Shown here piece by piece: positions 41,896 to 50,686 of a stretch of 64,000 nucleotides of DNA (the stretch's first letter is position 1; every line of letters begins with the position of its first letter). The notes beneath the pieces are model-generated. The model saw only the letters and a program-made list of their open reading frames with translations, had not been told where the DNA came from and ran no database searches. The position numbers were made by a program, and so were the translations under genes. Where the stretch lies: NCBI GenBank assembly GCA_024699855.1, contig JAMPIQ010000001.1, forward strand, positions 4,402,001-4,466,000, in the 5' to 3' direction. The DNA is from Aphelenchoides besseyi (lineage: Eukaryota; Nematoda; Chromadorea; Rhabditida; Aphelenchoididae).

Positions 41896-42552
41896 ATGAA
41901 GTCGATTTTAATCACAATCCTACTCTCCGTTATTACTACAGTTGTTGGTGCAGAAGTTGATTTGATTGGTGAACGACTGAAAGGTAATTGCATTTATAGA
42001 TGATTGTAGCAGATAGTCTTTCAGCTTTCCAAACACCGGAGCTTAGACGTCAAATTAGATCAATTGCTCAACAAAAACAACGATCACATGCGGCGGTTGT
42101 TTCAAAGCTGGTACTCAGTCAACAAGATAAGAAGGATCTTGTTGAGTTATTTGAAGGAAACGAAAAAGCAGCCATGGAGTTCGCTCAAGGTGTCCATCGT
42201 TATGTGCACACAGTAAGAAAAGACTTGTTGCCGTCGAGCATCAATTTCTTTTGGATTGTAAGTTTATTAAATCAGCTCAAGTTATATGATGAGTTTAGCT
42301 TAAACAAATTGGCTACGCCTACTTCAAACTGTTTATGTTGGGTTGGAGAGTCATACCGAACTCAACAAAACTGTCAATCCTTAAGTTTGTCGCAACTTGT
42401 AAGTTACAAACGTTTGATTCGATTAATAAACGACAACTTCTTTAGCTCCCTTCTTGCGCAAAGCGTTGTTTACTTACGCTCCCGGACTGATGAAGATATT
42501 ATTCGGTAACTTGGGCGGAGCATTAGGTCTCGGTGCTTCTATAGTTGGATGA
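41896..42552 (+). CDS. Small secreted helical protein, unknown family
   Basis: 175 residues from exons 41896-41983, 42025-42257, 42299-42398 and 42446-42552, all phases agreeing. The start MKSILITILLSVITTVVGAE is a signal peptide. The mature chain is predicted helical: FQTPELRRQIRSIAQQKQ, LSQQDKKDLVELFEGNEKAA, then QIGYAYFKLFMLGWRVIP. It ends in a Gly-rich hydrophobic patch (LFGNLGGALGLGASIVG). The overall look, with a secreted amphipathic-helix chain and no cysteines, recalls nematode secreted helical families such as SXP/RAL-2, but I cannot place it. The second donor is the inner gtaagt at 42258; an earlier gtaag inside exon 2 would break the frame. AATAAA follows at 42586. Confidence 0.7.
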
Positions 42553-42585
42553 TAAAGTCGAAAGCTAAATCTTAGTTGTGAACTT

Positions 42586-42591
42586 AATAAA
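42586..42591 (+). terminator. Poly(A) signal AATAAA
   Basis: It lies 34 bp after the secreted helical-protein stop and 59 bp before the convergent DHRS1 stop. Confidence 0.65.
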
Positions 42592-42648
42592 TACAAAGCG
42601 GTTAATCTCTACTGTACATTTCATATGAACTTTCTGAACAACGAAAAA

Positions 42649-42654
42649 TTTATT
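42649..42654 (-). terminator. AATAAA overlapping the DHRS1 stop codon
   Basis: The minus-strand hexamer AATAAA contains the TAA stop of DHRS1 (42652-42650). If used, the 3' UTR would be only the usual 10-30 nt. Another AATAAA was not noticed before the convergent gene. Confidence 0.4.
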
Positions 42655-43813
42655 TGCGCAACGCCTCCAATTGCACGTTGTTTACGTTTTCCAAATGTTT
42701 TGCGTATTTGTCGATCACTTTGTCACGATGAGCTTTCCCATCCACGTCTTTCAAGCCGTACTTGTCCATTAACTGAGTAGTTGTAACGGCACAACCGTTG
42801 AACTCCTTCAAGATCTTTTCATTTTGTGCCAAAAAAGCGATCGCACGACCCGGAAAGTAGATACTCTCACCTTAAAGTGAATATACGGAACCAGCATGAT
42901 TTCTTGTACTCACCGTCAACAAAGTAACTGGCAGCTTCCTAAAAGCCTTACAAGCAATAAACAACGAGTATCAGAACTTACGTTTTCCTTGTTTTTCAAA
43001 ATAGTTTCGCCGATGACCTCCGTTTGAACCGCACCACAAACCAAACTGATGGAGTTGACATTCACGTCTTTGAGTTCAATTGCCATGTCTGCGGACATAC
43101 GATTCAACTGAGATGCTCACGTATAAGCAATTAAAAACCATCGACTTACAGCACACTTTCCAAAACCGTACGGAACATTGAAAAGGTAGTTGATTGAGCC
43201 TACGGACGAAATGTTCACAATCAAGCCGCTCTTTTGACGAGCCATCATCTTCGCAGCATAAACCGCACAAATGTAATTGTTTTTCAAGCCAACATTGTTG
43301 ATGACTTCGTATGAATGTTCCGGTGAATCTTCGACTTCGTAAAACTTCTTGCCCATGTTTCTAAATCAAATAGAAACTGATTCTCAGTCTAGAACTCACT
43401 TCAACATATAGAAAACAGCTGCATACGCGTTGTTGACCAAAATGTTAAGTTTTCCTTCTTGTTTCTCGATTCGTTCGAAAAGCGATTTCACATCCGATGG
43501 CTGCGAATGATCGCAGAAAACTGCGTGACCTTTACCACCGCTTTTGTTTATCTAAAACAAGTGTTGCTCAAACGCAAATCTTCCCACCTCTTCAGCAACA
43601 GCTTCCAACGACGTTTTTTGATGCAAAAACTTTCCTTCGCTCTTCGTCTGATCACGTCCGGTGATGTAAACGATACAACCGGCTTTTCCCAATTCAATTG
43701 CCACTCCTTTGCCGATTCCACGTGATGCACCTAATGAATCAATCTACTTTGTTTGTAGTTGAAATCCTACCTGTAACCAAAGCAACTTGTCCCTTCAACG
43801 ATCCGGGGGGCAT
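42650..43813 (-). CDS. dhrs1: DHRS1-like short-chain dehydrogenase/reductase
   Basis: NAD(P)H-dependent oxidoreductase of the SDR family, closest to DHRS1. The start MPPGSLKGQVALVTG leads into the nucleotide-binding motif TGASRGIGKG, split by an intron after TG. Other conserved blocks are ILVNNAYA, EVINNVGLKNNYICAVYAAK and IVNISSVGS, and the catalytic YGFGK (Tyr-x3-Lys). The C-terminal YGLKDVDGK matches DHRS1 (YGLRDVDG). Human DHRS1 acts on steroids and carbonyl compounds at the ER; the substrate here is not known. Introns are short. The frame stays open upstream (to 43936) but the extra residues do not resemble the family. Confidence 0.88.
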
Positions 43814-44895
43814 TTTGCAATTCGTCTGAAAACGAAGAGAAACAATCGAAGTACGAAGCGTAGCGTTTAAACGAGAACCAAGAAACACAAACGGAATGAC
43901 TTTGTTCATCACCCAAAGTGGCAATCTTTCAAACAATGATGCTCATTTTGAGATATGGAAATTTTTAGGACTTCAAAAGAACAAAATTCAAAAAAAAGTT
44001 ATGATTCTTGATAGAAACGCCAATAAAACTTGATGCGCTTGTCATCGTTCATGGTCGTTGAATTCAAAGAAATTCACATCATTAATATGCGCATACCAAT
44101 CACATTCTTTTCGTGCGTAGTTTTCCTGATTGTGAAGCCAACTTGAAACCTCACTTGCAGTAACTCATGAACTTTGAACAGCCAATTTGATCGGGAATCA
44201 AGGTCATTTCCAATGTTCACATCGTTCTTACCTTCATCCTATTAGACAGTAAATGCTGATATAGTCAAATGGATCTTTTATTCTTAGCGACAATCACGTA
44301 CAAATCAAGAAGCCTCTACGAATCAATTCAGAGCTTTTGGCTCGATTTCATTTCATCATAATATCAAGCTATCAATCAAGAAGTGTGCCATCTCTTAGGC
44401 CTTCTGTTCATTGGAATTGTCGACCCAAAACGTTTATCGGCCAATAAAAATGAGTAGTAGATTTCCTCGAAAAGATTTTAATGCGATTTTCTTAATGGTT
44501 TCGGCCGTGTTCGTTTAGTCAAACTGCTACCTGGGTGTCTTTTATGAGATTCATCTAACAGAACTTCACGTGAGTTTATTAGTCGATAAGAAATCGAAAA
44601 ATCCAATTTCCCCGACATAAACCCGAACCAAAGTCTACGGAATAGAAAGAGTGCAAACGAAGGTGGGAGATTACCGTAATAGATTAGAGTTTGCGAGAAT
44701 ATACATACACAACAGAACTGATTACCGGATAAATTGCAAACGTGGAAAAAGACCTCAGCATTGTAGTTGAGAGAAACCGTAAGAAATCATTGAATTTACG
44801 GAAAGGTAAAAATTGATAGTAAAAAGAAAGTGCTGGAGATAAGTCTTGATAACTGCTTAGAATAGGAATTTCAGATCGTGTAGATTCTTTCGTAC
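43814..44895. other. Intergenic, no gene seen
   Basis: 1.1 kb between the DHRS1 start and the four-TM gene stop, both minus. A 144-codon minus frame (44684-45118) overlaps the real gene in another frame and is rejected. No RNA gene or repeat was recognised. Confidence 0.45.
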
Positions 44896-45788
44896 TCAAA
44901 CGACATTCAATGGTTCTTTGTCTTCTTCCTTTGGTTGTTGTTCGACATTTTGCATCATGGCCATCGAATAAGCCGGCGGTTGTGGCATCATGCAGCTCAA
45001 AAGTTGATCGGGATAATGAAAAGCAGCTTGTGTTGCACTGAGTTGTTCTGCGATTTGACGAGCAACCTTCTTTTCGCCCAAGAATGTGTAGCAACGACTC
45101 ACAACCGACAAACACCACGCGTGAATCAACGTTCCCAACATATGTCCAAGAAATTGACTGAAAAGAATGATTGTAAACGAAATTTACGCAATCAAAGTTA
45201 CCTGCTGCTGTAGGCTTTAGCTTCGGGAGTGCGTGTACGATCGATGTTCAAAAAGTCTGATCCGAGCTAAAACTTTCACTGTCAATCACAAACCCATTGA
45301 TTGGTCTTACCTGTGCACAACCAGCGAGAATTGCAACGATCGCGTAACCAATATAAGGTAACAACAAACTACGACGTTCGCTGCGAATACCGTGAAGCAT
45401 GAGAACAACAAGAACGAGTTGAACACTAACGGCAAAGAGCAATTGTGAGATGTAACGTGCCGTATATTGATTGATCCAGTGCTCGTGTGAAAGATTGCCA
45501 GAAACAGCCATCAAGTAGTTGTAACCGAAGAAGACCGAAAATGCGAAACTGATCAACATCTGAAAGCATCACTCAGTTAATGTCCAACAAAAATCAAATT
45601 ACTTGAACATAAGCAATATGGAGGGCTGCTGTCATGACGTGTGTCATTCGACAAAGAACCCGATACTGTTCGGCATTCGGATCCCATAACGAGTCGGTCG
45701 ACAAATCGATCAATCCAATACGATATTCATTTCGAGCTGCCGGTGGATTGGTGAGTTGTGCTCGCCGTTGATTGTACGATTTAACCAT
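44896..45788 (-). CDS. Four-TM membrane protein with PPxY tail (LAPTM-like)
   Basis: Integral membrane protein with four predicted helices: TM1 around HVMTAALHIAYVQMLISFAF, TM2 ISQLLFAVSVQLVLVVLML, TM3 LLLPYIGYAIVAILAGCAQL and TM4 GTLIHAWCLSVVSRCYTFLG. The loop between TM1 and TM2 has an N-glycosylation-type NLS (SGNLSHEHW). The cytoplasmic tail contains QPPAYSM, a PPxY motif that NEDD4-type ligases bind, and an acidic end (KEEDKEPLNVV). Topology and PPxY resemble LAPTM lysosomal proteins and related nematode tetraspan families, but sequence identity is too low to assign. Exons join with 40-50 nt introns. The long hydrophilic N-terminus (MVKSYNQRRAQL) has no signal peptide. Confidence 0.75.
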
Positions 45789-48059
45789 TTTTTGAACTAA
45801 AATTGAAGAACGGAAATACGGTCAAATTGGCGTGGCCACGAGAGATAAAAAAGAACGAAGCAGAAATTAGAAATGAAGGAGCTTAGACTGAAATACGTTG
45901 CCATGGTAAGAGATTGCGTAAGAAAAACGAACAGTAAAATCGAAAATGTTCGCACATTCTTCCGTCGAATCTCGGAATGCTACTCCGTTCTTTTGGATTC
46001 AGTCTATTGGTTTGGCGAGGGCTTCAATTAGTGGGTATGACGTTAGTGTGAAGGCGTTCGAATTGTGGGCGAAATGAAGAACTTGGAAGCAGAAACCGAC
46101 GAGACTAACGGTTAAGAAACAGAAGTGAAAGATCACGGAGTGCTGAGAAGTTCAGCGGAATGTAAACCGATTATGGACGAAGGTTGGTGGAATATTAGAT
46201 TATTTCTCCATTCGTATGATTGGAAAATCTCGTGTTTCACAAAAAAACATCATCCAACGAAATTCGCTAGAGTTTGGCAAACAAACGGACACACAAAACA
46301 GCGATCGCGGTCCGTGAGTTTGCAAACCAACTGAGCGGAATATCCACGAAAAGGTACGCGAAAACGAACATACCGAAAATTCGGATTTCCACAGCCCAAT
46401 GGCGCAAATTCGAGCACAAACATAACACGCTGCAGGGGCTCGTAACCTTTTTCGAATTCTCGAAAGGCCCGTCGAAGACAAACGGCGAAAATAGACGTAC
46501 GACAACTAATGAACGAGCGAATACCCAAGGATAAAAAGGGAGAATACCGCCGTTCAATTCGAAAATCAAGGCCGATGGTCAAACAGAAAACCGGACACCC
46601 TAATGGTCGTTGCGAGTGATCGGCCATCGAAAACATTTGTTATCTCTGTTCAACGTTCTGTTCCATAAACACATTCGGTCGATGAGAAAGCAGGAAGACT
46701 CGTGAATGAGTCATCGAAACGAGAAGGCGGTTGGTTGAGAGTCCCGAATGTAACACGCAAATCGCGTCAGCGGATTAAAAACAACTCGTGTCTTGGCGAG
46801 TGGTTCAGAGCTCACAAATCGAATTAAACACGAATGCCGCGACAAGGAGCCTAAGTGGAGAGGTGGTAAGTGGGCAAATTTCGAACGAAAAGTCGAAAAA
46901 ACTGCAAACGAGAAAAAGTGCGCGATCGTTTTGATTTACGAGGTTAAGTGACGATGACGATCAATCATATTCGAATTCTCAGTCAATGTTGTTGTCTGAC
47001 TTGGAGAGGTCGGAGGTTATTTGCCCCGAGAAAACAGTCAATTGGTCGACTGATAAGTTCAGCGGTCGAATGGTGTTCGGCAAGATACTTACGAAATTCC
47101 TCGACAACCGCCGACCACACGCGAAAAGCAAAGACCGTGGATTAGCAGAGCGGTGTACCATCGAGTAGCGATAAGACCACTTCGCTTTTATTTCACGCTT
47201 CCTGCACATTCAGTCGTGAATTCGAGAGTCTCGGCCGAGTGCGAAACGATCAAACAGTAAGAGTTTTGAGGAGCAACGAAATTGGAGCAAATTTATCGAA
47301 CGAATTCGCGTGACGGCGTGTAAATGGCGATTATGATCGTCGTGAGGTGTCGAAATTGTTCGATGATCCGAAAATACGTTCAACAACGAGACAGTTTGAA
47401 CCGTTCGATAATGAAATTATCGAGTTGGATTCCAAAGAACGCGAGACGTAACAGACGATAATCATCTTAACACACAAAGAACAGTCTTGAGACAAAAGCG
47501 AAACCCCCGAAGCAAGAACTCATCCATGCATGCGGAAGTTGTCATCATCGCCGAATTCACGGACCGTGCGAGAACGTTCTCGGGCACTCAACCAAAAGCG
47601 AACGGGCCAAAAAACTCGAACGACGCCTCCGAATTCTCTTATTGAAACGACAAAGAGCAGACGAGCTTTCGCCTCAAACACCGCAGTCTACTCACTCACA
47701 TGTTCTCCCGGCTGTTGTCAACCTTGGGCTTTGATGATTCGCTCCACTATTGCCGTGTTTACGAGTTTCGAAATCGTGCGAACTGTCACGAGTCATAAGC
47801 GTAATTTTTATCTGTTTGCTCTGGAAAACAAGCAATAAGCTCACCGATTAGAATTCAAGTGCACTTCATGTTTGTGGAAAAACAAACGATCCACACGAAC
47901 ATCGAATTCATGTCAAAAACAATCGAGTAAACATCGTTTTCTTCGTTTATTCGCAGTTAAGCTCATTTGAACTAAACACGTTGAAAATAAATTGAAACGA
48001 GAGTTCCGGTCGTACAAAGAGAAACGTGACTAAAAGCTTATGCGAAGATAACTGTTCTT
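45789..48059. other. 2.3-kb non-coding stretch
   Basis: Upstream of the four-TM gene and downstream of FUNDC1, both minus. A minus-strand AATAAA near 47946-47951 probably ends FUNDC1. Overlapping open frames around 46200-46640 on both strands have no domain content. CpG is over-represented here (see findings). Confidence 0.45.
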
Positions 48060-48636
48060 TCACGCCAGTCCGTATCCGATCAAACTTCCGCCAATGAAAC
48101 CGCTGAATAGGTAACCATTCTTTGCAAGAAAGTCGTCCATCTGCAACGGCAATTGAAATCGCTAACAAACAGAAAAGGAATCACCTCTCGATTCGATGGC
48201 AACGTTTTCTTGGGCACTCCAATTTGACTTCTGATCTTTTCGCTCAGATCATCGATATCCTGTTGCAATTGACTGCGATTGAATTTCAAGTATCCACGAT
48301 AGTTGAGAAACTGAGAAAGCAAACGCATTATACGCTTTAACAAATGCACTTACTTGGATAACAATAAACGAACAACCCATTACCATGGCAAAGAATTTGG
48401 AGAGTCGGGTACAGAAGTAGCTTGTGAAACTAAAATCCAAGTTCTTCCAAAAGCTTTTTGTCCACAACTTACAATCCACATCCCGCTCCAACACCGATTT
48501 GCACGTGAATCGGTTTCTGTTGAATGTGACGGAAGAAACGAAGAAAACTGTCAAAAGCTCGAGCGATAAAGTTTCCAGATGGCGGTGGAGAATTGTCTCG
48601 TGGATCGGGCGGCAACAAATCTCGTATTTTGTCCAT
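48060..48636 (-). CDS. fndc-1: FUNDC1-like mitochondrial outer-membrane protein
   Basis: FUN14-domain protein; family members are mitophagy receptors of the outer mitochondrial membrane. Four exons join in frame. MDKIRDLLPPDPRDNSPPPS is the cytosolic N-terminus. The FUN14 domain follows: VQIGVGAGCG-FFTSYFCTRL, KFFAMVMGCSFIVIQFLNYRG (hydrophobic), RSQLQQDIDDLSEKI and the terminal helix FLAKNGYLFSGFIGGSLIGYG ending LA-stop. The usual YxxL LC3-interacting motif near the N-terminus is not visible; the only aromatic-x-x-aliphatic match (FRHI) sits right at the membrane. An acceptor-like tttcag lies about 50 nt upstream of the ATG. The CX9C gene lies 181 bp upstream on the same strand. Confidence 0.85.
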
Positions 48637-48762
48637 TTCTTCTCAGCAGAATCCGTGAATACGACAAAATTTTGAGGCAACTGAAATCCAACGGTCAACT
48701 TTAACACAAGTGACAACTGGTAACAGTAGTAGTAATAGAACATACAAAACTGAAATCAATGG

Positions 48763-48768
48763 TTTATT
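48763..48768 (-). terminator. Poly(A) signal AATAAA, CX9C gene
   Basis: Minus-strand AATAAA begins 50 bp past the CX9C stop and ends about 127 bp before the FUNDC1 ATG, the spacing expected in a nematode operon. Confidence 0.6.
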
Positions 48769-48817
48769 TTGGCCAAGAACAAAAAGTCAGAGAATTGGAA
48801 CGAAATCCACACGCTGC

Positions 48818-49048
48818 TCATTTCTTGCTCTTCTTTTCCTTCGAAGAATCGTTGCTTCCCGACTTGAACTTGGCCTCGCAACTTTTGAGCGTCTCCATGA
48901 AGGTCTTACACTTCTTGGCCTCGTCCTTTGGATTGGCAGTCTTGCAGTCCATGTAGGCTTGGAATTCTTGCGCACATTCCTTCACTGCACCCTTCCCTTT
49001 GTCGCCGTCACTCGATTTCTTGGGCGATTTGGTGTTGTCACGAGCCAT
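48818..49048 (-). CDS. Small twin-CX9C (CHCH) protein
   Basis: 76 residues in a single exon. Cysteines at 25, 35, 47 and 57 form two CX9C motifs (CAQEFQAYMDC and CKTFMETLKSC), the signature of coiled-coil-helix-coiled-coil-helix proteins. Most such proteins enter the mitochondrial intermembrane space through the MIA40/CHCHD4 disulfide relay. The ends are Lys/Ser-rich (KSPKKSSDGDKGKG; SKEKKSKK). The precise family member (for example a COX assembly factor or CHCHD7-type) cannot be decided. FUNDC1 follows on the same strand, so a shared operon with another mitochondrial protein is possible. Confidence 0.78.
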   Translation of the reverse strand: MARDNTKSPKKSSDGDKGKGAVKECAQEFQAYMDCKTANPKDEAKKCKTFMETLKSCEAKFKSGSNDSSKEKKSKK

Positions 49049-50686
49049 CTGAAAGCTTGGAGATCAACGCGTGAACATGCTCAGTAACTCACCTTGCAAC
49101 TTCAACACCAAATGATTAGTCAAGAACGAAAATCGGGGAGAGCTCTGGAGCAGCGGGATCCACCAAGCGAATGACTTTACGTGAAAACGAACTTTCTTTT
49201 ATATCAGACAGAATATGCAAATATTGTTTACATCTTTCATTTAGATAAATATTTTTGGCCTGAATTTTGCTCTCCTACACTAGATCCACTATACTGGATG
49301 CTGCAAGATGCGTGATCATTACAGGTATCGTGGGTTGTTCGTCGACGGTTTTCGGTTTGTAGCGCGTGATTCGTTTGACCATATCCGTTTAGCCTCAAAA
49401 TTGGACAGGAAACTCGGGCAACAACAGTCAATGAAGTGCAAAATTCGGGAGCTGTTTGGGCTCTAAGGTGAACGGTTACCATCGTGGTTTTATTTGTTCA
49501 CACAACAAAACCATAAACCGCGTCCCAAAATGGACGGAATTCGGGAGTTGCGATCAGTCGGGAATCCGAAGGGTTCGACGATTGCGCAGATTTTCGTTTC
49601 ACTTGCAGTTCACAATTCGGGTCTCTAAACCGTGGTCGGGCTTTCAACTTGCAACGTTTGCAACTAGACTGCCGTTTCGTAAACCGATTTCTCGATTCGG
49701 TGTGGCCGTTTGAGTGCTAAGTGATTGTTCCCGAAGTCGTTGAGTGGGTCGAGAACACGAGCTCTTACTTTCCTTTAGCCCAAATGATCATAAACAGAAC
49801 TCTTACGCGTAAGAACGAAAAATCGGTTGATCGTCAGTTTACCGTGAATTCCGCGATTCCGAGAAGTTTTGCGCATAAGCCAATCGTGTGTTGAGATCTC
49901 CGATTACGTGCTTCACATCCGCAAAATTCTGTGGACCTTTGAACCGCGAAATTTTTCTCGTGGACCACAGCGAAATTTAGTTCCATCGACTCGTGGGCGT
50001 ATGTCCGCTTTTCCTCAAGTGCCCGTTTTTTTATCGATGACCATTCACGCACAACAAAAATACTTACGCGCGATTCATCGACGAAATCAACGGGGATAAG
50101 AGCGGAAGTGAGTATGGAATCACATCGTCAAAATTGTGACCCTCGGCTTCGTGGTGTTTTCGCAAACTTTCAACCGGCGATTACAAGAAACAAGTGGTCA
50201 TCTTCATCGCATTGCACGTACTGAAGTGGCTGTGAACAGTGTCGGCGGTATCATCAGAGATCACGAGAGAGTGAATAGCCGTCTCCAGTTCATGAGACTC
50301 GAAGATTTTGAATTGTGTTGTGAAAGTCGCGATTTTTGTTGGAACTCTCGAAAAATTTAGAAAGGAAGATGCTTAACCTTCACTCTTTAGTGGCTTGATA
50401 GTTTCAACGAATTTTCGCTCAATACTCGCGATTACTCGCTGGAACTGATTGTTTGATTCGAATTTTAGCTACTTGTTACAACCATAGACAAGCACACTGA
50501 TTACTCTACGCCTTCAAGACGCTCAAAACGTCGTCGCCAAAGCGAAACACGTTCAAATGCCGCGGTTGCGGCTAACCGATGGATCACTCATCCGAATATT
50601 TCGTTTGGCTTTCATTTCTTTTAATCTCTTAACTCAAACTAATGGTTAGTCGCCTTGCGAGTTGTCTTCTTGATTTCCATTTTCAG
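49049..50686. other. Intergenic/5' region, no complete gene seen
   Basis: 1.6 kb between the divergent CX9C gene and the glutaredoxin-like gene. It probably holds the unresolved first exon(s) and start codon of the latter. No domain-bearing frame was recognised. Confidence 0.4.

Noticed and set aside
44684..45118. 144-codon minus frame over the four-TM gene
   Set aside because: Different frame from the exon that gives QLSATQAAFHYPDQLL; no start context or domain.
46200..46636. Overlapping minus frames with Phe/Val-rich segments
   Set aside because: Three frames are open over the same DNA, as expected from few stop codons in CpG-rich sequence; no splice or domain support.
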